A stretch of DNA of 64,000 nucleotides from the NCBI GenBank assembly GCA_964036665.1, contig OZ038533.1, positions 4,450,001-4,514,000 of the forward strand. Reading direction: 5' to 3'. This document shows positions 12,138 through 22,590 of the stretch, one piece after another (position 1 is the stretch's first letter; every line of letters starts with the position of its first letter). Below the pieces are notes generated by a model. The model was given only the letters and a program-made list of their open reading frames with translations, was not told where the DNA came from and searched no databases. Position numbers and translations under genes: made by a program. Source of the stretch: Gordius sp. MW1. Its lineage: Eukaryota > Nematomorpha > Gordioida > Gordea > Gordiidae.

Positions 12138-12395
12138 ACATTTTGTGGCAATATAAAGGTATGATAAATAGATATATTAACTTTTTTCTTAGATAAATCA
12201 TTTGGAATTTTTAATCTCTTCAAACAAGATTTATTAATTCAACATTTTGTGGCAATATAAAGGTATGATAAATAGATATATTAACTTTTTTCCTAGATAA
12301 ATCATTTGGAATTTTTAATCTCTTCAAACAAGATTTGTTAATTCAACATTTTGTGGCAATATAAAGGTATGATAAATAGATATATTAACTATTTT
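12138..12395 (+). repeat. Left-arm tandem array, unit about 104 nt
   Basis: Three copies (the last partial) starting AACATTTTGTGGCAATATAA at 12138, 12240 and about 12344. These are the inverted counterparts of 14905-15460. Confidence 0.85.
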
Positions 12396-12411
12396 TTTGA
12401 TTTACCATTTG

Positions 12412-12735
12412 AAAATTATGATACTTTTTATCAATTCATGACTTTATTTTCAGTTGTTAAATGATACTTTTTATCTATTCATTTTATTTTCAGTTACTAA
12501 ATGATACTTTTTATCTATTCATTTTATTTTCAGTTATTAAATGACACTTTTTATCTATTCATGACTTTATTTACAGTTGTTAAATGATACTTTTTATCTA
12601 TTCATGACTTTATTTTCAGTTGTTAAATGATACTTTTTATCTATTCATTTTATTTTCAGTTATTAAATGATACTTTTTAATTCATTTTATTTTCAGTTAT
12701 TAAATGACACTTTTTATCACAAAATGATTTTATTT
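12412..12735 (+). repeat. Left-arm tandem array, unit 36-43 nt
   Basis: About eight copies of a unit containing AAATGATACTTTTTATCTAT and TTTATTTTCAGTT. Units come in a long form with CATGACT and a short form without it. Confidence 0.85.
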
Positions 12736-14235
12736 TCATTTTGCCATTTATTTAGGTTGCTCATCATTAGCAAGTATCAAGCCATCCCTTTCATGGAATT
12801 CTTTTTAATTATGCACAAGTATATAACACTTATTAAGATGAAGTAATTTTATTTTAGATACTCAAACAAATTTGCCCGAAAAGGAGATGGCGAAGAAAAT
12901 TCTACCACCTGTTTTAAATTTTAATTTAAAAAAATGATTATTATATTTATTTTTGTTATATATATACAATAAAATTGCTAAATAAATTTTTCTAGTAACT
13001 TCCAAAAGGAAAATATCATGTTTTTAAATTTACAAGTTAATTTTTGTTGAAATGATTAGGTATCATAAATAATTTATTAGCTCTTTTGCAAACTTCCTTC
13101 TTACAAATCATAAGCTTAGTTTGTGATAATGTAGTGTAACAAAATAAAATATTAATTTGCTAAGTGTAGATTTTTTATTTTCATATTTAATTTTATACAG
13201 TTAACACTTTGTAGGTCAAGTGGGGTGATAATGACCCCAAGCCGTTTAAAAATTCTGTATTATTTTTTCAGTAGCTTAATATAATATATCTTTTTGTGTA
13301 TGAAGCAAAATAGTCATTAGGGGAAAAATTTTGGGGGTCGTTCTAAATATAGATATAAAATTTTAACTACTTGATCAAATAGCCAAATTAATATATTAAT
13401 TAACGTATAAGAGTGGAAATATTTTTCTTGCAAATTTTGGCAACTAAGTTATAGCTATTTAATGCTTAGGTTTATAATGACCCCAAATCTGTGTTAGGAT
13501 TTTTAACCCAACCAACAAAGGGTTAAATTTAATTTTGATAATAAAGGTTAGAATTTATTGAATCGATAAAAAACATTTAAAGTATATGTCTCAGCAATTT
13601 CTCTGAAATTAATGATACCAAACCCTAAGACATAATAAACGAATGTCAGCTTCAGTTTATTATTTTTAAACAATAAGATACAATGGTGAATATGAATGTC
13701 ATTGTATAAAATCAGTGGATTTGGATTGATAACGTAGGTAGAGGAAAATGTAAAGCGATATTTTGGACACTTATGGTCCATCTTCTGGGAAAAAAAGGAG
13801 AAGATTAAGTTTCAAAAAATAAAAACGAAGTAAGGTGATTATGACAACGATGATATAGATAAAAAATATTACAAAAACTGGTTATAGCGAGAAATTAACA
13901 ATAGCGATTGTAGGGATGGATGTTTTTATAAGAATTTAGTCGTTGATTTTGTTTTTTGGGCTTGACGCGGTCGATTAAAACGGTTTCTATGAACTTCCTT
14001 TGTTGTATCGCACTATTTGAATGGAAGTCGGGTTGTCAAAATCTGCAATGTTGAATCTTTAAACATAGTTAGGCTTAGGCGGAGTAGGTCGCGCATTTTT
14101 GCACCTTTATGTCAATGTTCTTTTTTGTTGTTGTTTCTCCAAGTCTAAAAAATGATAGTAATCGATACAGGAGAATATATAAATTAAAATTCGAGTATTA
14201 TCTGTTATGATATTATAAAGGTGTAATACAACAAA

Positions 14236-14870
14236 AGGTTAATAACTGAAAATAAAATCACGAATAGATAAAAAGTATCATTTAATAACTGAAAATAAAA
14301 TGAATAGATAAAAAGTATCATTTAACAACTGAAAATAAAATGAATAGATAAAAAGTATCATTTAACAACTGAAAATAAAGTCATGAATAGATAAAAAGTG
14401 TCATTTAATAACTGAAAATAAAGTCACGAATAGATAAAAAGTATCATTTAACAACTGTAAATAAAGTCATGAATAGATAAAAAGTGTCATTTAATAACTG
14501 AAAATAAAATGAATAGATAAAAAGTATCATTTAACAACTGAAAATAAAGTCATGAATAGATAAAAAGTGTCATTTAATAACTGAAAATAAAATCACGAAT
14601 AGATAAAAAGTATCATTTAACAACTGTAAATAAAGTCATGAATAGATAAAAAGTGTCATTTAATAACTGAAAATAAAATAAATAGATAAAAAGTATCATT
14701 TAATAACTGAAAATAAAATGAATAGATAAAAAGTATCATTTAACAACTGAAAATAAAATGAATAGATAAAAAGTATCATTTAACAACTGAAAATAAAATG
14801 AATAGATAAAAAGTATCATTTAACAACTGAAAATAAAGTCATGAATTGATAAAAAGTATCATAATTTTCA
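14236..14870 (+). repeat. Right-arm tandem array, unit 36-43 nt
   Basis: About sixteen copies of GATAAAAAGTATCATTTAA and AACTGAAAATAAA, inverted relative to 12412-12735 and roughly twice as many. Confidence 0.85.
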
Positions 14871-14879
14871 AATGGTAAA

Positions 14880-15455
14880 TCAAAAAAATAGTTAATATAT
14901 CTATTTATCATACCTATATATTGCCACAAAATGTTGAATTAACAAATCTTGTTTGAAGAGATTAAAAATTCCAAATGATTTATCTAGGAAAAAAGTTAAT
15001 ATATCTATTTATCATACCTTTATATTGCCACAAAATGTTGAATTAACAAATCTTGTTTGAAGAGATTAAAAATTCCAAATGATTTATCTAGGAAAAAAGT
15101 TAATATATCTATTTATCATACCTTTATATTGCCACAAAATGTTGAATTAACAAATCTTGTTTGAAAAGATTAAAAATTCCAAATGATTTATCTAGGAAAA
15201 AAGTTAATATATCTATTTATCATACCTTTATATTGCCACAAAATGTTGAATTAACAAATCTTGTTTGAAGAGATTAAAAATTCCAAATGATTTATATAGG
15301 AAAAAAGTTAATATATCTATTTATCATACCTTTATATTGCCACAAAATGTTGAATTAACAAATCTTGTTTGAAGAGATTAAAAATTCCAAATGATTTATC
15401 TAGGAAAAAAGTTAATATATCTATTTATCATACCTTTATATTGCCACAAAATGTT
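14880..15455 (+). repeat. Right-arm tandem array, unit about 104 nt
   Basis: Five to six copies of a unit with GAATTAACAAATCTTGTTTG and CTATTTATCATACC, inverted relative to 12138-12395. Copies are nearly identical, suggesting recent unequal exchange or gene conversion. Confidence 0.85.
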
Positions 15456-15647
15456 GTTGTTACCATATGGATTAAAACAAGCAAAAATCGCGAATTTAAA
15501 AAATGAAGTGGAAGCGTGTTATTGTTTGTAAACAATAACACACAAATTAACGAACGCGATGATTGCGCTCGGGAATGGAACGTTTAATAAATGCGTTTTT
15601 ACATTTTGTTATTTATCACGCTGAATCGAGAATACATAGCCTAGGCC

Positions 15648-15656
15648 GACCTAAAA
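15648..15656 (+). repeat. Right 9-bp target-site duplication of the foldback element
   Basis: GACCTAAAA, identical to 11936-11944. Confidence 0.85.
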
Positions 15657-15827
15657 CACTACCCAATGGAAATTATGCGCTTGCGCAATGAGTAATTGCG
15701 AATCTCACGATCGTGAGATTCGCGAATCTCACGATGTGGCTTTGTTACATTTTGGACTGTGACATTTTGAAACGATACCATGAAAAACAGTAATTAAACC
15801 AACTCGTAACTTTTCGCCTGATTCAAT

Positions 15828-16558
15828 GGGAACCGGTCAAAGGAGCACAGAAATAGGAACGAAACTCGTAATGATTGCTCAGATTTGCTCAGGGTTTTTT
15901 TGATATGGTGAATTTGAATTTGTAACAAGTAATATATACATAAATTTTTAGAGAATTTATTGGAACTTATCTCATATTATTCATCAAAATTTAACATAGT
16001 GTCTTAGCACAAAATATTTTATAATAACATGTCCTAGTGAAATCATAACAAGTAAATATATGAATATATAAAGATTGTATTGGAACATTTCTCATCATGT
16101 ATGTCAGAATTTAACATCTTGTTTTAGCAAATACCTTATTCCGATGTTATACTTATAATAAAAGTCATTTATGTATAGAAAGATTTTATTGTATAATTTA
16201 GCACTTATATTTTTTAAATACCAACTATAAATATTTATAAAATTACATATTTTATTTATCCTGATGTTTTTTCATACTTATAATAAAAGTCAATCATGTA
16301 TGAAAAGATTTTATTGTATCATTTTGTTTATATACATGTGATATAATTGCATGATGTATATTGACATTTTATGAGATGATATGTTTTTAAAAAAAAATGA
16401 GGGACTGATTTCTTGATTTGGGTTAGGGTTATTTTAAAATTAATACACCCTTCTTTGTGCAAATTCTTCTTAGAAATAGGTTTGATAGTTTTGCCTTGAT
16501 TTATTTTCAATAAACAGTGTGCTCCTTTTTTTCCTGATGAGCTCCTTTGACCCCCACT
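15828..16558. mobile_element. Non-autonomous inverted-repeat element with 10-bp duplication
   Basis: Inverted ends GGTCAAAGGAGC (15835) and GCTCCTTTGACC (16541-16552) lie inside exact direct repeats CTGATTCAAT (15818-15827 and 16559-16568). The interior is AT-rich with no recognisable product; the minus-strand frame at 16328-16600 crosses the right border and is not a gene. A duplication of this length again suggests Mutator-like transposition. Confidence 0.7.
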
Positions 16559-16592
16559 CTGATTCAATATGTTGGTGGAAAAAATTTGAATA

Positions 16593-16821
16593 CCCGTCAA
16601 AGTAGCAGAATGATGAAAAAGTAGCAGAAAAATATTTTTAGATAATCAAGATATTACAATTAAATCTTAAATGGGGAGGGAATTTCTTATGTATTCCTGA
16701 CCCTAACCTTAACCCTATACTGCATAATTATAGGTTAAAACTTAAATTCTATGTTAAGTCCTGACCAATCTTGATGAATTCTGACCAATTTGGCTGCTAT
16801 TTTTCTGCTACTTTGACCGGG
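16593..16821. mobile_element. Short inverted-repeat element, CCCGTCAAAGTAGCAG ends
   Basis: Left end CCCGTCAAAGTAGCAG, with AAAGTAGCAGA repeated 20 nt on. The right end CTGCTACTTTGACCGGG is its inverted copy. The core shares AAATGGGGAGGGAATTT and the CCCTAACC tract with the 11823 element, so the two families share an interior but not ends. Confidence 0.7.
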
Positions 16822-17103
16822 TGCCAAAAATTTTGTAGATGTTCTTTTAAATTTTAACTTTACGCGACCTCACCTGTATAAAAATTTGAGCACTAACCTT
16901 CCTCCACCATTCCAACTGATGTAATAAAAACTGTAGAGTGGTAATTAGAGTGAAAATTGCCTGGGGCGATACGTGAATTACCGAATTGTAGAATGTTAGT
17001 GGTAATGCCTCGAGTAAATTAAACTACCGCTAATTGGTTTTAACGGACATATTTGTTTGTATACGCGATTATCATTCTTACGATTTTATATCCCTGCGTA
17101 ACG

Positions 17104-18960
17104 TTGATTATAATAATATTCCGCGAATCAGTGGAGCCAAGGAGAAAGTGATGCAGAAGTACAAGCTAAATGATAACATGTAGGCCTTTAAAACGCAATT
17201 TGAGCTATTCCTAAGGAGTGTTATTAATCCTGATTCCTGAGACAGGCGATAAAAATCGGCGTTACCATTAAGCAGCCTCGATGGTGAGACATTCCAGTTA
17301 GAATTAGAGGACTATAGACCGCAAGATCTTACAAGAATTTCATACAAAGAGGCTAAAAAACAGTTGAGAAAATTATTCCATAGGAATCCATGTGTGATGG
17401 CAAAGAAATATGAACTCTCAAAGACAGGACCAGGGAGAGACGATATACGAGTACACGAGTAGACTCAAGGCCGCAGCTAACAGCTGTAACTTTGGAAACG
17501 ATGAATTGCAAAACAGAATGGCGGACCAATTTATTACAGGGTTACGCGATGCGCCAGGGGAGTATGGGAGAGTGGTGGCATATGCTTCAAGAGCGTTAAT
17601 CGATAGTGAAAGCCGATATTCGACGATTTAACAGGAGGCGCTGGCGGTGGTCTACGGGCTAAAAAAGTTTGATGAATATATACAAGAACGAAGCATTACT
17701 ATTGACGATCATAGACCGCTAGTGTATATATGTGACAGCAAAAGGGGCAAAAAATAATGATCGTTACTACTAAATAGGTGGGCTCTCATGGTATCAAGTT
17801 ACAAGACCTGGTTTGAGTACAACGCGGCAGATTTCTTGTACGTACATGCCTATCATGTTAGCGAGGAAATGCCAGAAGACTATTAAAATCGATTAATATT
17901 ATTGGACGCGGTGAGACAAACACCTTGGACTATCCATGGCTACGTCAATTAAAAGAGTGGATAAGAGGCAAACAAAACACGTTTATCACTTACGGGCTGA
18001 AACTCTCCTACGAAAAATACCTAACCAATTTACACCAGGCGAAGAACATAATATTTTAAAAAGGGCGACGAATATTAATTCCGACTATATTAAAAGGAGC
18101 CGTACTCCAAAGACTACATAAGGACCACGTGAGTATTAAGCGAATGCAAGAAGGTGACAATATATATGGTGGCCTACTCTCGACGATGGCTTATTGAGCG
18201 TAGCAAAAGGGTGTCGAAGTTGCATATACTTCCGCGGCGGCGGAGAAGCAGCGTTGATTGAGTGTCAACCTAGCCATAGACCTTGGGTTCATGTACCTAT
18301 GGATATTATGGGCTCTCTCAAGGGTAAATCATACCTAGTTATTGTGGACAATAGCTCGAAGTTTAATCACTATTATAAAAAAAACTTGCCGAATCATTTG
18401 CTAGATTTGGGAATCATCAGATAACGGGCCGCAATTCAAAGGACAGGAGTTTGCAAGATGAGAGGGATTAATCAGCGATGGACAGCCCCTTGCCATTTTG
18501 CTTCCAACGGGCTGGCAGAAAGGTACGTACGATTGATCAAAGAAGCCATTACAAGAAAGAGTCGGAAGTAGGGCTAATAGATTTTTGGAGAATTACAGAG
18601 CTACAAACAAAACACCCACAACCAATAAAAGCCTAGCCGAGGTGATGCTAAAAAGGTGTATTCGAACCGAATGGGAGGTATTAAGGGAAACCGTACCACA
18701 ACTTTGGTTAGAACCGGGGAACCCGCGTATGTCATATGAGACATGGTTTGGGTACGCATGTTTTTGGCATTAAGCAAAGGGGTAGAAGGCATCCAAGCAC
18801 GTTAGTCGTTTTTACGATGTGTGGGCACAGGGAAGAAAGCACCATCGACACGTGGATCAATTAAGAGAACGGAAATGATTGGACAGGTGGCCGCAAAGGA
18901 TAAAATCACAAGGGAAGCGTTTAAACCAAAAAGAAAAAGTGAAACAAGAAAAACAAAATT
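17104..18960 (+). pseudogene. Degraded Ty3/gypsy retroelement with gag joined to RNase H
   Basis: Fragments appear in the usual order, with frameshifts and stops. First is a gag-like piece (17410-17553) with MADQFITGLRD, the family's D.F..GL.. motif. It runs directly into an RNase H piece (17566-17850) with VVAYASRAL and QEALAVVYGLKKF, interrupted by a TAA at 17629-17631. Integrase-like pieces follow (18194-18370, with WVHVPMDIMG and SYLVIVD; 18421-18560). Protease and reverse transcriptase are missing between gag and RNase H, so roughly 2 kb is deleted and the join keeps frame. No LTRs were found. It is dead, and unrelated in detail to the intact element at 19797. Confidence 0.8.
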
Positions 18961-19796
18961 ATTATCCTTTAGATAAAAAAATGATCTACAGGATTATATA
19001 ATTAATATTTTAAAAGGTCATTTTTGGCACCTATAATCACATTTATCACAAAATTTGGACGATCTGGAAAATAATAAAAACGAATTTTTTGTCAGATCAC
19101 GGGATATAATCACAAATTCAACTTTTGTTTTGCAAATTTACGCGATCCCATGATTGGTTAAGATTTTATTGACCCATTGCGGCCTAAAAATCACAAACCT
19201 AGGTCATTTAATCTAGGGATGGGTGGCACTTAAGCAGTTGAGGGCTTTCAGAAATTTTGGCCAAAAAATTAGTTTCCAAGAATAATTGTATAATTTTTTT
19301 TTCACTTAAGCGCTAACGTTCGAAACTTCGGCTATGTATATACAAATATGTTATTATTGAAACCTAGTAATCGGTGCGCAACTATTTTGTATTATGGGTC
19401 TCAAATTGTAAAATGTATATAACTTTATTGTACCCAAATTTAAAGGATTTTGTCTCTCGTAAAGTATATTTTTAAGCTTAAAAAATTATTTTACCCGTCG
19501 AAGATCATTAGAGAAAATGAATAAACGCAATCTCCAAATCAATGTTATTGATCAAAATGCTATTTTTTATCGGTAGTTCCGCGATTGTTTATGTTTGTCC
19601 CAAATCTACTATCCTTTCTAAATTTGGCCTACTCAGCCTCTTTGTTTCTTCCTAGTATGTCCTATCTTCTAGTGGGCAAACATGGCTTTTTGCTAACTAC
19701 CCTACCGATTCTTTCTATTTGCGTTTGGTTCATCAACTTTTAAATTGATTATTAAATATTTGTATTACATACATCTAATTTATGGGTCGATATAGT
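18961..19796. other. AT-rich spacer between two gypsy elements
   Basis: No coding or repeat feature was recognised beyond possible tail sequence of the degraded element. Confidence 0.4.
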
Positions 19797-20215
19797 TGTA
19801 GAGGCTACGAATTAAATTAAACGCGCTAATTGGAATCAAATTTTTTCGCACGCTACTTTCCCTTGACCCCGTCTAGGCGAATTCTAACACGCTACGTTAT
19901 TTAATAGCCCCTCGCTTGTACTTAGCCATCACGTTATTTTTATTTTAATAGCCCCTCGCTTGTACTTAACCATCACGTTATTTTTATTTTAATAGCCCCT
20001 CGCTTGTACTTAACCATCACGTTATTTTTATTTTAATAGCCCCTCGCTTGTATTCAACCATCGCCTGATTATCAAATGATAATGGGCTCGCGCAGCTAGA
20101 TAACCACAACCTAAAAAACTAACAGGATCATTATTTATTTTTTCGCATATACTTTACACTACCAATAAACTCGATTACTAAAGTATCTCTTCTATTAAAT
20201 GAAATAACCACTTCA
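19797..20215 (+). repeat. 5' LTR (419 nt) with four copies of a 42-nt repeat
   Basis: TG..CA ends. The middle has four tandem copies of a unit with AATAGCCCCTCGCTTGTACTT (19907-20060). The 3' LTR has two, which explains nearly all of the 83-nt length difference. Confidence 0.9.
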
Positions 20216-20217
20216 TT

Positions 20218-20226
20218 TGGTGACCC
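20218..20226 (+). other. Candidate primer-binding site
   Basis: TGGTGACCC two bases after the 5' LTR, as expected for annealing to a tRNA 3' CCA end. The gag ATG (20231) follows almost at once, leaving an unusually short leader. Confidence 0.55.
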
Positions 20227-20230
20227 AAAA

Positions 20231-20848
20231 ATGTCCACGCAACCATCTGATATGGAGGTTAAGAGCGAAAATGCCACATATTTTAAACTGCCACAGTTTA
20301 ACAATATAAACCCCCGCTCATGGTTCATCCAAATAGAGGCTTTTCTTGGTAAGAAAGATAAAAAGCGAAGCTACCAAAGTTGGGTACTTAATAGAAGCCT
20401 TGCTACTGGAAATGCCCATCGAAATTCAAGACATCCTACAAAATATGCCTGACATTTTACCCTATACAACCATGAAAGCAGCCATCATAGACCGCACTAG
20501 CCAATCCGATTCTGCTAGACTTCGTGCTCTTCTCACAACTGTCGAATTAGGAGATCGCACCCTATCCTAGCTTCTGCGTTTCATGAAAAATCTTCTGGGA
20601 ACGAATTCCATGGATGAACGAGTTCTTAAAGAACTTTGGTTAGAAAAACTTCCAAAAAAACATGACCGGCATTTTGGCAATTGTTTCTGACGAGCAGTCC
20701 CTCTCCAAATTGGCCGAAACCGCGGACAAAATTGTAGAGACCTACCACAACTCCACATGTCCAATTGTAAATGTAGTCACGGAAGATGAATCGACTCGGC
20801 TTAGGGAGATGATTGCAAAACTCACACAGGAGGTACAAAATTTATAAA
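20231..20848 (+). pseudogene. gag: gag of the gypsy element, frameshifted
   Basis: It begins MSTQPSDMEVK at 20231, changes frame near 20350 and continues as SEATKVGYLIEALL and ARLRALLT.VELGDRTLS to a TAG near 20568. It resumes with LRFMKNLLGTNSMDERVLK and LSKLAETADKIVE to about 20848. The capsid-type order is preserved, but there are at least two frame breaks. No clear CCHC zinc knuckle was found before the protease. Confidence 0.75.
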
Positions 20849-22590
20849 TCTCAATCAATAGGCCACGTGATCGTTCCAACTCGAGACGCCGCAATCCCTC
20901 TACCGTTCGCCACCCTAGCGCGCATATTCAACCATATATACTTTGTTGGTATCATTACCGCAGACAAGGCGCTCAAATGCGTGCAACCTTGCGCATTTAA
21001 CCCCCGCCTCCTCGACAAACTAGTAGACCACCCAGGGATGGCGACGCCTGGACTTGGTCTAAAACTTAGTCGCTTATTTTACATATTCGACAAATCCACG
21101 GGTCAGCGATTTCTCATTGACACAGGCGCGGAGATTTCCGTTATTCCGCCTTCTCGAGACCATTCCTTGACCCCTTCATATGTGCAACTTCAGGCCGCCA
21201 ATTCTACCCCTATCAAAACATATGGCCAAAAGCTTTTCACTTTGGACCTCGGCCTACGCAAAGAATTTAGATGGATTTTTACAATAGCAGACGTTAAACA
21301 GCCAATCATCGGAGCCGATTTTCTTAATCACTACCATCTAGTAGTTGATATAAAAAAGAAGCAGCTCTTCGACGCTCAAACGACATTAACATCTGCAGGC
21401 AAGGCTACACTCGCTACGTCAATCAACATCCAAGTTGGGATAATTGGCACCTCCCCCATCAAATCACTACTTCAGAAGTATGCCTCCATAGTGTCCCCTT
21501 CTGATTATAAGGCTCAAGTAACTCATAGCACTCAACACCATATCCACACCAACGGCCCCCCGGTTCGCTCAAAACCAAGGAGACTCTTCCCGGACAAGCT
21601 TAAGATTGCCCGAGACGAATTTACTCACATGCTCGAACTTGGTATAATCCGTCCCTCTAACAGTGACTGGTCCTCACCCCTGCACATGGTACCCAAGAAG
21701 GCCGCGGGAAATTGGAGACCTTGTGGCGACTATCGCATGCTCAACAGTCGTACAATTCCCGACTGTTATCCACTTCCCCACCTCCATGATTTTGCGCTGA
21801 CCCTTTGCAATAAAACGGTATTCTCAAAGATCGACTTAGTCAGGGCATACCACCAAATTCCAATGGCCCCCGAGGATATTTCTAAAACCGCCATCACAAC
21901 CCCGTTCGGTCTTTTTGAATTTCTTCTCATGCTATTTGGCCTTCGCAACGCTGCCCAGACGTTTCAACGCTTTATGGACCAAGTTTTTAGAGAACTTGAC
22001 TTTGTTTTTGTTTACCTTGACGACGTACTCATCGCGAGTTCTTCCATTGATGAACACCACAATCATATTAGACTGGTTTTGAAAGACTCAAGTCTTTCAA
22101 GATTAAAATCAGTCAGGATAAATGCGTATGGTGCCAAAACGAAATTAATTTTTTGGGACACAAAATCACCCCTCAAGGTTTGTCACCCCTTCAGGACAAG
22201 GTGGAAGCAATCCTCAATTTCCCACAGCCTACTTCGATAACTCAGTTGAGACGTTTCTTAGGGATGATTAATTTTTATAGACGGTTTATTCCGATGTGTG
22301 CCGATTTACTCAAACCTCTCACCGATTTGCTCGACGGTTCAAAGAAGACAATTTCATGCACCCCGGAAGCTTCGACTGCTTTTAACAACGCCAAACTCGC
22401 TTTAAGCAATGTCGTGCCTCTCTCCCATCTTCAAAAAGACGCTCAACTCTCAATCACCACCGACGCCTCCAACTCAGCTGTAGGAGCCGTATTACATCAA
22501 ACAACTAACGGTAATACGCTGCCTTTGGCCTTTTTTTCCCAAAAGCTAACAAAAACTCAACAACGATTCAGTGCATTCGCGAATTATTAG
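20849..22590 (+). pseudogene. pol: pol: protease and reverse transcriptase (frameshifted)
   Basis: The aspartic protease shows [13 protein letters not shown] (about 21114) and a later IIGADFL. The reverse transcriptase begins near 21560 with [12 protein letters not shown] and [19 protein letters not shown], includes [11 protein letters not shown], and has the catalytic [11 protein letters not shown] near 22005. Frame is lost around 22100-22150 and resumes at 22153 with the RT connection ([20 protein letters not shown]) and the start of RNase H (TTDASNSAVGAVL). A further frame break near 22575 separates the rest of RNase H. Confidence 0.92.

Larger units (their letters stand above)
11945..15647. 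mobile_element. 3.7 kb foldback / Mutator-like transposon with very long asymmetric inverted arms
   Basis: The element starts GGCCTAGGCTATG and ends CATAGCCTAGGCC, with a perfect 9-bp duplication (GACCTAAAA) outside each end; 9-bp duplications are typical of Mutator-like and Foldback elements. Each arm begins with about 190 nt of unique inverted sequence holding a 26-bp palindrome (12049-12074 and about 15518-15543). Two nested tandem arrays follow: a unit of about 104 nt and one of about 36-43 nt. The left arm has about 3 and 8 copies, the right about 6 and 16, so the arms differ in length (about 790 against 1,410 nt). The central 1.5 kb (12731-14235) is AT-rich. A 77-codon minus-strand frame at 13548-13781 has no recognised domain. 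No transposase was seen, so it is presumably non-autonomous. Confidence 0.82.
11823..15771. mobile_element. Short inverted-repeat element split by the foldback transposon
   Basis: Ends TTCAAAATGTCACAGTCC (11823) and GGACTGTGACATTTTGAA (about 15754-15771) are inverted copies. Without the 11945-15647 insertion and one target copy it is roughly 240 nt long, with the AAATGGGGAGGGAATTT core and CCTAACC repeats that also occur at 16670-16720. The left end holds AAAATGTCACA twice. The foldback element landed inside it. Confidence 0.7.

Noticed and set aside
11968-12201. Minus-strand frame in the left arm as a protein
   Set aside because: It follows the inverted repeat, and the equivalent frame in the right arm has a stop at the palindrome centre.
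13548-13781. 77-codon minus-strand frame as a transposase of the foldback element
   Set aside because: Too short, no DDE or zinc-finger pattern, composition like the surrounding AT-rich DNA.
20131-20838. Minus-strand frames across the gypsy 5' end
   Set aside because: Shadows of the LTR and gag coding strand.
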